53,033 nucleotides of DNA, from positions 1-53,033 of the forward strand of contig NZ_AUIE01000038.1 of NCBI RefSeq assembly GCF_000423545.1, given 5' to 3'. Positions 34,668 to 43,721 of the stretch are shown here, piece after piece. Within the stretch, counting starts at the first letter, position 1. Each line of letters opens with the position of its first letter. Both the position numbers and the translations under genes were made by a program. The notes under the pieces are model-generated. The model saw nothing but the letters and a program-made list of their open reading frames with translations, was not told the DNA's origin and ran no database searches. The stretch comes from Metapseudomonas resinovorans DSM 21078. Lineage in GTDB: Bacteria; Pseudomonadota; Gammaproteobacteria; Pseudomonadales; Pseudomonadaceae.

Positions 34668-35663
34668 TCAGAGGGCCTGCACGGCGCCTGCCGGCAGCGG
34701 CTGCGACGCTTCGCCGATGCCATTGCGCAGCGGCTCGCCAAACTCCGCCAGGCTGATCTCGAAGGTATCGCCGGGACGCGTCCGGATCCCGTCGGCGAAC
34801 GACAGGGTGGCGGTGCCGAAGTAGTGGATATGCACATCGCCAGGACGCAGGAACTGGGCGTACTTGAAGTGGTGGTATTCCAGGTTCTCCAGGCTGTGGC
34901 ACATGTTGTCCTCGCCGGAGAGGAACTCCCGCTCCCAGAGCACTTCGCCGTCACGCAGGATGCGGCTGGTACCCGCCAGGTGGCGCGGCAGCTCACCAAC
35001 TCGAAGCTCCGGACCATAAGCGCAGAATCGCAGTTTGGAATGCGCCAGGTAGAGGTAGTTGCGCCGCTCCATGACGTGGTCGGAAAACTCGTTGCCCAAG
35101 GCAAAGCCCAGCCGGTAGGGCTGGCCATCGTCACCGATGACATAGAGCCCGGTCAGTTCCGGCTCTTCGCCCGCATCCTCGGCAAAGGGCGGCACCGGGA
35201 ACGCCGCGCCCGGCCGCACGACGATGCTGCCATCCCCCTTGTAGAACCACTCCGGCTGAGCGCCCGCCTGCCCCGCTGCTGGCTTGCCGCCTTCCACACC
35301 CCACTTGAAGATGCGCATGGTATCGGTCATGGCGGACTCCGCCTGGCCGGCCTGCTGATGCATCTTGTCGCGGGTGGACGCGCTGCCCAGATGGGTCAGG
35401 CCGGTGCCGCTGACCAGGCAATGGGCTGGGTCCTCATGGTCCAGGGGCGGCAGGACACGGTGAGCCTCCAGCAGCTGTGAATAGTCCGGTCCCGGCTCAC
35501 AGCCGCGCTTGAGGACCTCATCCCGCAGCGAACGCCCTGCGCGAATGGCCGCCAGGGCCAACTCGCGGGTGCTACGGGTATTGCACAGCACCTGGACCTG
35601 GTTGCCCTCGACCACACCAACCTGGCGTTCGCCGACGCCGTTCTCGAATTGAATCAACCGCAT
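34668..35663 (-). CDS. FAH-superfamily acid-sugar dehydratase (AraD1/XylX-like)
   Basis: A 331-residue fumarylacetoacetate-hydrolase-fold protein of the AraD1/GguC type ('MRLIQFENGVGERQVGVVEG', 'ALGNEFSDHVMERRNYLYLA', 'GTSRILRDGEVLWEREFLSG', 'TRPGDTFEISLAEFGEP'). XylX/AraD1 relatives dehydrate 2-keto-3-deoxy pentonates to 2-oxoglutarate semialdehyde, exactly the substrate of the neighbouring dehydrogenase. AGGAGG precedes the ATG. The exact sugar acid is not readable. Confidence 0.82.
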   Translation of the reverse strand: MRLIQFENGVGERQVGVVEGNQVQVLCNTRSTRELALAAIRAGRSLRDEVLKRGCEPGPDYSQLLEAHRVLPPLDHEDPAHCLVSGTGLTHLGSASTRDKMHQQAGQAESAMTDTMRIFKWGVEGGKPAAGQAGAQPEWFYKGDGSIVVRPGAAFPVPPFAEDAGEEPELTGLYVIGDDGQPYRLGFALGNEFSDHVMERRNYLYLAHSKLRFCAYGPELRVGELPRHLAGTSRILRDGEVLWEREFLSGEDNMCHSLENLEYHHFKYAQFLRPGDVHIHYFGTATLSFADGIRTRPGDTFEISLAEFGEPLRNGIGEASQPLPAGAVQAL

Positions 35664-35720
35664 GTCTGGGCCTCCTGTTGGCCTTGCACGGCGCCGCCGC
35701 GAGGGCAGCGCCCACGCCCA

Positions 35721-36896
35721 TCACTCGATGATGTTGAAGTCCTTGAGGTACTCCTCGGAGATTTCCAGGCCCAGGCCCGGCAGGTTGTCATCCAGCTGGA
35801 TGTAACCGTTGACCGGCTGCGGCTCGCCCTTGAATACGTAGTAGAAGAGCTCGTTGCCGACCTCGACGTCGAACACCGGGAAGAACTCGGCCATGGGCGA
35901 TGCGGTGCTGGCCATGGTCAGGTGGTAGTTGTGCATCTGCCCGGCGTGGGGAATCACCGGCACCGACCAGGCTTCGGCCATGGCGTTGATCTTGCGTGCG
36001 GCGGTGATGCCGCCAACGCGGTTGGTGTCGTACTGGATCACGTCGACAGCGCGGCGTTCCAGCAGGTCCTTGAAGCCGTAGGACGTGAACTCATGCTCAC
36101 CGCCGGAGATCGGCATGATGCCCATCTTCTTCAGCTCCACGTAGCCTTCGATGTCGTCGGCAATCACCGGTTCTTCCAGCCAGCGCGGCTCGAACTCCGC
36201 CAGTTTGGGCAACATGCGGCGGGCGTATTCCAGGGTCCAGCCCATGTAGCACTCGAGCATGATGTCTACATCCGGGCCGGCCAGTTCACGCAAGGCGCGG
36301 ACCTGCTCGATGTTCTTGCGCATGCCCGCCGGGCCGTCCTTGGGACCGTAGCCGAAGCGCATCTTCAGCGCGGTGAAGCCCTGGTTCAGGTAGCCCTGGG
36401 CCTCCTCCAGGAACTGGTCGAGGTTGTCGTTGGCGTAGAGCTTGGACGCGTAGGTCCAGATCTTTTCCTTGGTACGTCCGCCCAGCAGCTTGAACACCGG
36501 CTTGTTCACGGCTTTGCCCATGATGTCCCAGATGGCCAGGTCCACCGCCGAGATGGCGGCCATGCCGATGCCCTTGCGGCCCCAAGCGTGGCTGCGGCGG
36601 TACATCTTCTGCCAGATGTATTCGTAGTCGAAGGGGTCTTCGCCGATTGCAATGGGGGCCAGGTAGAGGTCGATGATCTCCTTGGCCACGCGTGGCGCCA
36701 GGGCGCAGTTACCAATGCCGACGATGCCCGTGTCGGTCTCCACCTCCACCACCAGCCAGCCGTGAAAGCGGAACGAGCCCATGGCATCGCCACGCTCGTA
36801 GAGGATGTCGGTGGCATTGGTGCAGAAGTGCGCCTGGGGCGGCACCACCTTGCCTTTCCACTCGAATACGCGGGTACGGACGGATTTGATCTTCAT
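35721..36896 (-). CDS. Enolase-superfamily acid-sugar dehydratase (RhmD-like)
   Basis: A 391-residue mandelate racemase/enolase-superfamily enzyme closest in feel to L-rhamnonate dehydratase. The N-terminal capping domain is followed by a TIM barrel with Mg ligands Glu217 (MLECYMGW), Glu243/244 (WLEEPV) and Glu269-His270 (SGGEHEF) and a catalytic His320 in '[12 protein letters not shown]'. It should dehydrate an aldonate or aldarate to a 2-keto-3-deoxy acid. The start at 36896 is preferred because AGGAG lies 8 nt upstream of it; the ATG two codons earlier is too close. It sits 23 bp after an MFS gene, as rhmT-rhmD do in E. coli. Confidence 0.85.
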   Translation of the reverse strand: MKIKSVRTRVFEWKGKVVPPQAHFCTNATDILYERGDAMGSFRFHGWLVVEVETDTGIVGIGNCALAPRVAKEIIDLYLAPIAIGEDPFDYEYIWQKMYRRSHAWGRKGIGMAAISAVDLAIWDIMGKAVNKPVFKLLGGRTKEKIWTYASKLYANDNLDQFLEEAQGYLNQGFTALKMRFGYGPKDGPAGMRKNIEQVRALRELAGPDVDIMLECYMGWTLEYARRMLPKLAEFEPRWLEEPVIADDIEGYVELKKMGIMPISGGEHEFTSYGFKDLLERRAVDVIQYDTNRVGGITAARKINAMAEAWSVPVIPHAGQMHNYHLTMASTASPMAEFFPVFDVEVGNELFYYVFKGEPQPVNGYIQLDDNLPGLGLEISEEYLKDFNIIE

Positions 36897-36919
36897 GTGC
36901 ATGGCTCCTATGGCTGCAG

Positions 36920-38245
36920 TCAGTTCGCGCGGGCAGGCTCCAGGGCCTGCTCGGCAGCGGTTTTGCGGGTGTTCAGGCGGAGGATCAGCAGGGCGCCGAT
37001 CACGGCGACTACCGCGAGGGCGAACATGCCCGCGCGGGGGTCACCGAAGAGGGTTTCCATCAAGGTCTTGAGATTCGGCGCGACGAAGCCGCCGAGGTTG
37101 CCCAGGGAGTTGATCAGGGCAATGCCGCTGGCCGCCGCCGCACCGCTCAGGTAGCTGGTGGGAATCGTCCAGAACAACGGCTGAACCGAAACGAATCCGG
37201 AGGCGGCGAAACAGAAGGCGATCACCGCGAAGGTCAGGTTTGGGCTGAGCGCCGATGCGGCGATACCTGCGGCCGCCATCGCCAACATCAGGGCGGCAAG
37301 GTTACGGTGTTGCCCGGTGCGGTCGGCGTGACGGGTGACCAGACGGGTCACCACCAGGGCGCAGGCCCAGGGAATGGCGGTCAGCAGACCGACGCTCAAG
37401 CCGACATGGCCGTCAAGGAAGCCCGCGATGCGGGTGGGCAGGTAGAAGACCACGCCGTACACACTCATCTGCACGGTGAAGTAGACCAGGCAGAACTTCA
37501 GCACCTGGCCACTGCGCAGCGCGCTGAGGAAGCCATGGGGGCTGTGGCCGCGCTTCTGCGCGTCCTCCTCGGCCAGCTTGTCCTCCAGCGCGGCCTTCTC
37601 CTCCGCACTCAGCCAGCGGGCATCACGCGGGCGGTCCACCAGGTAGAAGTAGGCGGCGATCCCCACCACCGACGCCATCAGGCCCTCGACCACGAACAGC
37701 CATTGCCAGTTGGTCATGCCGAAGATGCCGTGGAACTCCAGCAGCCAGCCCGACAGCGGCCCACCCAGCACCAGCGCCAGCGGCAGGCCGAAGTAGAACA
37801 TTCCCAACGCCTGGCCGCGGCTCTGCGCCGGGAACCAGTAAGTGAGGTACAGGATGATGCCGGGGAAAAAGCCGGCTTCCGCCACGCCCAACATGAAGCG
37901 CAGTACGTAGAAGGCGGTAGCGCTGTCGGCAAACATCATGGCAGCCGAGACGAGGCCCCAGGTGACCATGATCCGGCACAGCCACACGCGGGCGCCGAGG
38001 CGGTGCAGCATCAGGTTGCTGGGCACTTCGAAGCAGGCATAACCGATGAAGAAAATGCTCGCACCGAAGGCGAATGCGGCGTCACTGAGACCGGTATCGG
38101 CCTGCAGGAAGGTGCGCGCATACCCCACATTGGCCCGGTCGATGAAGGCCAGCACGTACATCAGGATGAGGAATGGCAGCAGCCGCAGGCGACTTCTGGA
38201 GATGGCGGAGGCAAGTGCCTCGGGCAGGGAAATCGTAGTTGTCAT
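36920..38245 (-). CDS. MFS acid-sugar/organic-anion permease (RhmT-like)
   Basis: A 441-residue major facilitator with 12 membrane segments of the anion:cation symporter group ('[16 protein letters not shown]', '[20 protein letters not shown]', '[20 protein letters not shown]'). These take up aldonates, aldarates, phthalate or tartrate with protons. First gene of the operon with the RhmD-like dehydratase, so it probably imports that enzyme's substrate. The start at 38245 has AGAAGGA at good spacing; a longer reading frame begins at 38377 but overlaps the operator region. Confidence 0.88.
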   Translation of the reverse strand: MTTTISLPEALASAISRSRLRLLPFLILMYVLAFIDRANVGYARTFLQADTGLSDAAFAFGASIFFIGYACFEVPSNLMLHRLGARVWLCRIMVTWGLVSAAMMFADSATAFYVLRFMLGVAEAGFFPGIILYLTYWFPAQSRGQALGMFYFGLPLALVLGGPLSGWLLEFHGIFGMTNWQWLFVVEGLMASVVGIAAYFYLVDRPRDARWLSAEEKAALEDKLAEEDAQKRGHSPHGFLSALRSGQVLKFCLVYFTVQMSVYGVVFYLPTRIAGFLDGHVGLSVGLLTAIPWACALVVTRLVTRHADRTGQHRNLAALMLAMAAAGIAASALSPNLTFAVIAFCFAASGFVSVQPLFWTIPTSYLSGAAAASGIALINSLGNLGGFVAPNLKTLMETLFGDPRAGMFALAVVAVIGALLILRLNTRKTAAEQALEPARAN

Positions 38246-38370
38246 TGTGAGGTCCTTCTGTTGCCGGTAATTGCCTTGCGAGGCAACAAGGCGGGCTTCT
38301 TGTAGGTATTTCAACGAGACGCGAGGCGCGTTCGTTGAGGCCGACTCTAGCCAGCGGGTGGCTTGGCGAA

Positions 38371-38411
38371 TAATCACTTGTATTCATTCGGTGATAACCA
38401 CAGGAAATACG
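38371..38411 (-). promoter_or_regulatory. Operator region upstream of the RhmD-type operon
   Basis: Two overlapping elements lie 126-166 bp before the MFS start: an interrupted dyad TAATCAC-N13-GTGATAA (38371-38397, 6 of 7 arm positions symmetric) and GATAACCACAGGAAATACG (38393-38411), which resembles sites upstream of the other two operons (41942-41960 and 42035-42053). The second contains a LysR-type T-N11-A spacing. Confidence 0.5.
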
Positions 38412-38464
38412 TCTAAGCCACGCGACGCCGAGGTGGTTATCGATCCACTGTCGAGCATGCAGCA

Positions 38465-38497
38465 CAAAAACCGCGCTCACCCATTGGGTGGCGCGGT
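38465..38497 (-). terminator. Terminator of the pdxA2-like operon
   Basis: ACCGCGC-T-CACCC pairs with GGGTG-GCGCGGT around an ATT loop (38470-38497). On the minus strand it is followed by a run of five T residues, 36 bp past the stop codon at 38533. Confidence 0.8.
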
Positions 38498-38532
38498 GAA
38501 AGCGAGGGAGGGCCTGAGGGTTAGCTAGGGAC

Positions 38533-39546
38533 TCAGCCCCGGGTGCGCCCCATGCGACAGGCGATCTCGAAGGCCTGGCGGGTGGCGCCGACGTTGGCCT
38601 TGCCCTGGCCGGCGATGTCGAAGGCGGTGCCATGGGCCGGGGTGGTGATGGGGATGGGCAGGCCGCCCTGCACCGTCACCCCGCGGGAAAAGCCCATCAG
38701 CTTGATCGCGATCTGCCCCTGGTCGTGGTACATGGTCACCACCGCGTCGAAGGCCCGCGCATCGCCCTGCACCTTGAGGAAGATGGTGTCGGCCGGGAAC
38801 GGTCCCTGGGCGTCGATGCCCTGCTCCTGCGCGCGGGCCACCGCCGGGCCGATGATGTCCAGTTCCTCGCGGCCGAAGCTGCCGTTGTCGCCGTTGTGCG
38901 GGTTGAGGCCGCAGACACCGATGCGCGGCTTTTCCAGCCCGCTGCGCTTGAGTGCGGTATCGATCAGGCGAATGGCTTCCACCACCCGGTCCTGATTCAT
39001 CAGCCCCGGCACGTCGGCCAGGGCCACGTGGGAGGTCACCCGCGAGGTCCAGAGGTTGTCCAGCACGTTGAACTCGCAGAACGGCCCCTGGAAGTCGAGG
39101 TACTCGGCGAACCAGTGCAGCTCGTCGCTGTGGGCCATGCCGGCCATGTGCAGGGAGGTCTTGTTCAGGGGACCGAAGAGGATGGCGTCGGTGGTCTTGT
39201 CGGCCGTCAGGCGCAGGGCCACTTCGAGGGTGTCCAGGCTGTAGCGCCCCCCCACCACGCTGGCCTCGCTGCGCGGAAACGGGCCTTTAGCCGCGCCACG
39301 GTAGTGATAGAACAGCGGCACCTCATCCGTGAATGCCAGCTCATCCAGGGAGGCGACCGGCCGGTACGGGAACTCGCACCCGGCGATCTGCATGCCCTTG
39401 AGCATCTCTGCCTCGTCGGCGATCAGCAGCACATGGGCCTGCCGCCGTACCTCGGGCTCGGCCAGCAGCCGGGCGATCAGTTCCGGGCCGATGCCGGCGG
39501 GGTCGCCCAGGACCATGGCGATGCGGGGAAGACGGGGTTGGTTCAT
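38533..39546 (-). CDS. PdxA2-like 4-phospho-sugar-acid dehydrogenase
   Basis: A 337-residue member of the PdxA family (4-hydroxythreonine-4-phosphate dehydrogenase fold): 'MVLGDPAGIGPELIARLL', 'FGPLNKTSLHMAG', metal-binding His in 'SDELHWFAEYL' and in 'MYHDQGQIAIKLMG'. Paralogues called PdxA2 oxidise 4-phosphoerythronate or phosphothreonate in four-carbon acid-sugar catabolism instead of acting in vitamin B6 synthesis. Here it sits with a lactonase-like gene and an MFS permease, supporting PdxA2. The DUF1537 kinase that normally supplies its substrate is not in the window. ATG at 39546 has GAGGA upstream and overlaps the previous stop by 4 bp. Confidence 0.85.
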   Translation of the reverse strand: MNQPRLPRIAMVLGDPAGIGPELIARLLAEPEVRRQAHVLLIADEAEMLKGMQIAGCEFPYRPVASLDELAFTDEVPLFYHYRGAAKGPFPRSEASVVGGRYSLDTLEVALRLTADKTTDAILFGPLNKTSLHMAGMAHSDELHWFAEYLDFQGPFCEFNVLDNLWTSRVTSHVALADVPGLMNQDRVVEAIRLIDTALKRSGLEKPRIGVCGLNPHNGDNGSFGREELDIIGPAVARAQEQGIDAQGPFPADTIFLKVQGDARAFDAVVTMYHDQGQIAIKLMGFSRGVTVQGGLPIPITTPAHGTAFDIAGQGKANVGATRQAFEIACRMGRTRG

Positions 39547-40508
39547 GCGGAAGTCCTCATGTCGGTGATGCCCTGCGGCAGGCGGAAGGCCGTGGGCTGG
39601 GTACGGTAGATGCGCCGCGCGGTGCCGCAGAACAGCTGCTCCTGGTCGGCATACGGCAGGTCGGCGACGATGCGCTTGAAGCCGCTGTAGATGGTGTCGA
39701 ACGAGCCGCACAGGCCATCGACGGGGAAATTGCTGGCGAACATGGCCCGCTCCGGTCCGAACATGGCGACGGTCTCGCGGACGATCCAGGCGTTGTCCTC
39801 GGCGCACCAGGGGCGCCCGGCAAGGCCGATGCCGGAGATCTTCACCGCGACGTTGGGCAGCTCGGCGAAGCGCGCCATGGCCGCATGCCAGCCGGCCAGC
39901 CCGGCCTCGCTGCGGTCCGACGGCAGGCCGGCGTGGTTGAGGATCAGCCGGGTAGCGGGGAAGTCCCGCGCCAGCGCCTCGGCCTCCGGCAGGTTCCACC
40001 AGGGGGTCTGCAGGTCGAAGTGCAAGCCGTGTCGACCCAGTTCGGCATAACCCCGGCGCCAGGCCTCGTCACTCATCAGGCAGCGGCACTGGCCGACCTC
40101 TTCGGGGCGCGCCGGGCCGCCCGGCTTGTGGCGCACGCTGCGTACCCGCTCGAAGGCGGCCTGGGCGGCGAGCACCTGGGCGGCGTCCGGGGCATCCAGC
40201 CAGGCCTGGGCAACCACCGCATTCGGCGCGCCGTAGCGGGCCGCCACCTCGTGGATGAAGCGGGTTTCGCCGACGGGGTCGCGCGGGTCCCACTCGGTTT
40301 CCACGTAGACGGTGGCGACCACCTGGTGCTCACCGGCATCGGCGAGATAGTCCTCCGGGAAGTAGCGGCGCCGGATGGCGCTGTAGTCCCCATAGCGGAA
40401 CGGGATGGCCTCACCGCCGGACAACCAGGGATGGAAGTTCAGTTGCGGGTCCCAGAAGTGGTGGTGGGCATCGATGATCGGGCCGTCGTAGAGCCTTTGC
40501 TCAGGCAT
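39543..40508 (-). CDS. Amidohydrolase-family sugar lactonase
   Basis: A 321-residue TIM-barrel metal hydrolase of the COG3618 group (L-fuconolactonase and related lactonases): N-terminal 'IDAHHHFWDPQLNFHPWL', 'VYVETEWDP', 'RLILNHAGLP' and 'MFASNFPVDGL' carry the metal and catalytic residues. It would open a sugar-1,4- or 1,5-lactone to the aldonate used downstream. GAGGTGAAAG precedes the ATG. Overlaps the MFS gene by 8 bp and pdxA2 by 4 bp. Confidence 0.85.
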   Translation of the reverse strand: MPEQRLYDGPIIDAHHHFWDPQLNFHPWLSGGEAIPFRYGDYSAIRRRYFPEDYLADAGEHQVVATVYVETEWDPRDPVGETRFIHEVAARYGAPNAVVAQAWLDAPDAAQVLAAQAAFERVRSVRHKPGGPARPEEVGQCRCLMSDEAWRRGYAELGRHGLHFDLQTPWWNLPEAEALARDFPATRLILNHAGLPSDRSEAGLAGWHAAMARFAELPNVAVKISGIGLAGRPWCAEDNAWIVRETVAMFGPERAMFASNFPVDGLCGSFDTIYSGFKRIVADLPYADQEQLFCGTARRIYRTQPTAFRLPQGITDMRTSA

Positions 40509-41823
40509 CTTTCACCTCGTCGTTGTCCAGGCCGATGAGCAGGGTGCCGGCGACGAACAGGGCCGAGCAGCCGGCGAAGAAGCTGAGCACGCCGGCATAG
40601 CCGCCGAAGTATTGGAGGATCACCCCGACCAGGATCGGCACCAGGATGCCGCCGAGGCTGCCGGCCAGGTTCATCACCCCGCCGATCAGGCCGACCCGCG
40701 CCGGGGCGGCGAGCAGCGCCGGGAAGCTCCAGTAGAGGCTGCCCCACATGAGGAAGAAGGCGGTCAGGCAGAGCAGCGCCACGGCGGCGTAGGCATCGTG
40801 CAGGGTCGGCAGCAGCAGGAAGGCCACCAGTGCCACCAGGCCGGCTACCGCCAGCAGGCCCTTGGCCGCCAGGCCACGGCGCACGCCCTTGCGGATCAGG
40901 GTGTCGCAGAGGAAACCGCCGCACAGCGAGCCGAGTGCGCCACAGAGGAAGATGATGAAGGTGGCAGCGCCGATGCCCTTGATGTCGAAGCCCCGGGCCT
41001 GGGCCAGGTAGCTGGGCCCCCAGGTCAGCAGGCCGAAGAACACCATGGCCCAGCTGGCGCGCCCCAGCAGCATGCCGGTCAGCGAGCGGGCGGCGATGCC
41101 CAGGCCCTTCACCGGCGCCCGTGCCGCCTCGGCGATGGAAGTCACGCGACCGGCGTTGATGCGCTCCAGCTCCGCCTCGTTGACGTCCGGGTGCTGTGCC
41201 GGATCGTCGCGCAGGTAGTGCCAGGCCAGCCAGGCCATGGCCAGGGTGGCGATACCGGCGACGAAGAAAGCGATGCGCCAGGACCCGAGCACGGCAATCA
41301 GGTAAGCGATGATCAAGCCTCCCAGGGCGACGCCCAACGGACCACCGCAATCCATCAGTACCGCGCCGCGGCTGCGCTCGCTGGGCGCCAGCCAGAGCGA
41401 GTTGAGCTTGCCGCCGGACGGGAACAGCGGCGCTTCGGCGGCGCCCAGGGCGACCCGGGCGAACAGCAGCGACAAGCCACCGGTGGCGAAGGCCGCGAGG
41501 GTCTGGAACAGCCCCCAGAGACCGGTGGACCAGCCGATCACCCGGCGCGGGCCGTAGCGGTCGATCAGCCAGCCGCCAGGAATCTGCAGCAGCGCATAGG
41601 CCCAGAAGAAGCTGCTGAGGATCAGCCCCTGCATGCTGGGCGACAGGTCGAACTCCTTGCCGATGGTGGGCATGGCGATGGACAGGGAAACGCGGTCGAT
41701 CAGGTTGATCACCGTGAGGGCAAAGATGATCGCGAAGATGCGCCAGCGGACACGGGACGGACGCATTGCCACCGTTTGATCGGTGGAGACAGGTAAAGGG
41801 GGCAGTCGGTGCACTGCGCTCAT
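40501..41823 (-). CDS. MFS organic-anion permease (GudP/ExuT-like)
   Basis: A 440-residue, 12-segment MFS transporter of the anion:cation symporter group: 'LTVINLIDRVSLSIAMPTIG', 'FFWAYALLQIPGGWLIDRYG', 'ALGAAEAPLFPSGGKLNSLW'. It is first in the operon with the lactonase and PdxA2-like enzyme, and distinct from the permease at 36920, so the region imports at least two related substrates. Start at 41823 is preferred for GAGGTC about 8 nt upstream; ATG 41859 and a longer frame to 41928 lack good ribosome sites. Confidence 0.87.
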   Translation of the reverse strand: MSAVHRLPPLPVSTDQTVAMRPSRVRWRIFAIIFALTVINLIDRVSLSIAMPTIGKEFDLSPSMQGLILSSFFWAYALLQIPGGWLIDRYGPRRVIGWSTGLWGLFQTLAAFATGGLSLLFARVALGAAEAPLFPSGGKLNSLWLAPSERSRGAVLMDCGGPLGVALGGLIIAYLIAVLGSWRIAFFVAGIATLAMAWLAWHYLRDDPAQHPDVNEAELERINAGRVTSIAEAARAPVKGLGIAARSLTGMLLGRASWAMVFFGLLTWGPSYLAQARGFDIKGIGAATFIIFLCGALGSLCGGFLCDTLIRKGVRRGLAAKGLLAVAGLVALVAFLLLPTLHDAYAAVALLCLTAFFLMWGSLYWSFPALLAAPARVGLIGGVMNLAGSLGGILVPILVGVILQYFGGYAGVLSFFAGCSALFVAGTLLIGLDNDEVKDA

Positions 41824-41941
41824 GGCTCTGACCTCGTTCTTATCGTTCTTGTTAGGCATCCCTGCAGTCCTTGGGCGCTGAGGGTGTGGACGAACTATCC
41901 CAACCCGGATCAATAACCGTCTAATCAAAAGTCCTCATAGA

Positions 41942-41976
41942 CCTATTCCCTGGGGATATCGCAAGTTCGAACTCGC
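41942..41976 (-). promoter_or_regulatory. LysR-like site and adjacent palindrome before the lactonase operon
   Basis: On the minus strand GATATCCCCAGGGAATAGG (41942-41960) matches the 38393-38411 site at 15 of 19 positions. It abuts a near-perfect 16-bp palindrome GCAAGTTCGAACTCGC (41961-41976, one mismatched pair). The gap serves divergent promoters of the MFS gene (41823) and tctC (42138). Confidence 0.5.
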
Positions 41977-42031
41977 AAGCGTGAAGGCTTCTCGAAAGCC
42001 TGATATGCCAGCCTAGAGCGATGGCGCGCTT

Positions 42032-42054
42032 AGCGATAACCCCTGGCTATCGCT
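42032..42054 (+). promoter_or_regulatory. LysR-type operator before tctC
   Basis: AGCGATA (42032-42038) and TATCGCT (42048-42054) form a perfect 7-bp dyad with a 9-bp spacer and contain a T-N11-A pair, the classic LysR-type binding pattern. It ends 83 bp before tctC. The core GATAACCCCTGGCTATC resembles the two other operon sites. Confidence 0.6.
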
Positions 42055-42137
42055 GTATGCGATTAATTGAGTAGACGCGCTAGCGCCCGCTTCACACACT
42101 CGGCCCCACCCATAACAAACACAAGAAGAGGTCCACC

Positions 42138-43151
42138 ATGCGAACTGTTCCCGTTCGTCATATCGCTCGCCTGCTCGCCGGCTGCGCCCTGGTCTGCGCC
42201 AGCACCCTCCCCGCCTTCGCTGCCACCTGGCAGCCCGAGAAGAACGTAGAAATCCTGGTCGCTGGCGGCCCCGGCGGCGGCACCGACCAGTTGGGTCGCC
42301 TGATCCAGTCGATCATCAGCCAGCACAAGCTGCTGGACGTGAACACCGTGGTAATGAACAAGGGCGGCGGCAACGGCGCCGAAGCCTTCCTCGACATGAA
42401 GCTGTCCAAGGGAGAGGCCGAGCGCCTGGTGATCGGCACCAACAACATTTACCTGCTGCCGCTGGTGGCCAAGCTGGGCTACCAGTGGACCGACCTGACC
42501 CCGGTGGCTGCGGTGGCCGAGGACGACTTCATCCTCTGGACCTACAAAGACGCGCCCTGGCAGGACGCCAAGGGTTACTACGAACAGATCAAGACGGACC
42601 CGGCGAACATGCGCATGGGCGGCAGCCAATCCAAGGACGTGGACCAGACCCTGACCCTGCTGCTGAACCAGACCACCGGTACCAGGCTCACTTACATCCC
42701 CTTCAAGAGCGGTAGCGAAGCGGCCACCCAACTGGCCGGCAAGCACATCACATCCAACGTCAACAATCCCAGCGAGAGCCTCAGCCAGTGGCGCGGCGAT
42801 CAGGTGCAGCCGCTCTGCGTGTTCAGCCAGACGCGCATGGCCTACACCGAGAAAGTCGCCGGTGAGAAATCCTGGGCCGATGTGCCCACCTGCAAGGAAC
42901 AGGGCCTGGGCGTCGACCAGTATCGCTTCCCGCGCACGGTATTCATGGCAGGGGATGTCACCCCCGAGCAGCGCGCCTTCTATGTCGAACTGCTGCGCAA
43001 GGTCAGCCAGACCCCGGAGTTCAAGTCGTACGTCGAGCGCAATGCGCTGGTGCCGACCTTCCTCGCCGGCGATGAACTGGCCGCCTACATCGAGAAGGAC
43101 ACTGCCCGGGTGACCCCGGTCTTCCAGGAAGCCGGCTGGCTGCGCAAGTGA
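42138..43151 (+). CDS. tctC: TctC/Bug-type periplasmic solute-binding protein
   Basis: A 337-residue binding protein with a signal peptide (basic MRTVPVRHIAR, hydrophobic LLAGCALVCAS, likely cleavage after AFA). It has Bug-family features 'ILVAGGPGGGTDQLGRLI' and 'VMNKGGGNGAEAF'. It captures a carboxylate in the periplasm and hands it to TctAB. AGAAGAGG precedes the ATG. First gene of tctCBA; a LysR-type dyad lies 83 bp upstream. The ligand is probably the acid sugar consumed by neighbouring enzymes, by context only. Confidence 0.9.
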   Translation: MRTVPVRHIARLLAGCALVCASTLPAFAATWQPEKNVEILVAGGPGGGTDQLGRLIQSIISQHKLLDVNTVVMNKGGGNGAEAFLDMKLSKGEAERLVIGTNNIYLLPLVAKLGYQWTDLTPVAAVAEDDFILWTYKDAPWQDAKGYYEQIKTDPANMRMGGSQSKDVDQTLTLLLNQTTGTRLTYIPFKSGSEAATQLAGKHITSNVNNPSESLSQWRGDQVQPLCVFSQTRMAYTEKVAGEKSWADVPTCKEQGLGVDQYRFPRTVFMAGDVTPEQRAFYVELLRKVSQTPEFKSYVERNALVPTFLAGDELAAYIEKDTARVTPVFQEAGWLRK

Positions 43152-43199
43152 TCCAGCGCGGGCGCCGTCCTGTGCGGCGCCCGCCAGTGGGGTGAAACC

Positions 43200-43721
43200 A
43201 TGTCCAGAAACCTTGATTCGTCCGCGCTCGTCGGCACCCGCTGGGTGGAAGCCGGTCTTGCGCTCTTTACAGCCCTGGTCGGCGCCGTGGTCATGTACGG
43301 CAGCCATGCCGGCGGCATCGGCTGGGGTGATGCCGGCCCCGAGCCGGGCTACTTCCCCTTCTACATCGGCCTGCTACTGAGCGCCGCCAGCCTGGCCAAC
43401 CTGATGCTGGCAATCGCGCGCTGGCGCTCCCTGGCCGAGGCCTTCGTCAGCCGCGGTGCGTTCCGCCAAGTGCTGGCGGTGTTCCTCCCTATCGTCCTCT
43501 ACGTCGCCTGCATGCCCTTCACCGGCATTTACCTGGCCTCAGCCGGTTTCATCGCCTGGTTCATGTGGCGCGACCGCCAACGCGAGAAGCCCTATGGCTT
43601 CCTGACCATCGCAGCGGTTTCCTGTGGCGCGGCGCTTGCCAGCTACCTGGTCTTCGCGCTCTGGTTCAAGGTGCCACTGCAGGCAGGCCCTCTGGCCATG
43701 CTGGGAGGGCTGCTGAAATGA
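43200..43721 (+). CDS. tctB: TctB small membrane subunit of the tricarboxylate-type transporter
   Basis: A 173-residue protein with four membrane segments and the TctB-family segment 'GPEPGYFPFYIGLLL' after the first helix. It pairs with TctA in the inner membrane. GGGGTGAAA lies before the ATG; its TGA overlaps the TctA ATG by 4 bp (ATGA). Confidence 0.88.
   Translation: MSRNLDSSALVGTRWVEAGLALFTALVGAVVMYGSHAGGIGWGDAGPEPGYFPFYIGLLLSAASLANLMLAIARWRSLAEAFVSRGAFRQVLAVFLPIVLYVACMPFTGIYLASAGFIAWFMWRDRQREKPYGFLTIAAVSCGAALASYLVFALWFKVPLQAGPLAMLGGLLK

Noticed and set aside
40612-41796. Open plus-strand frame of 394 codons
   Set aside because: Antisense to the MFS gene at 40501-41823; Gln/Glu-rich shadow.
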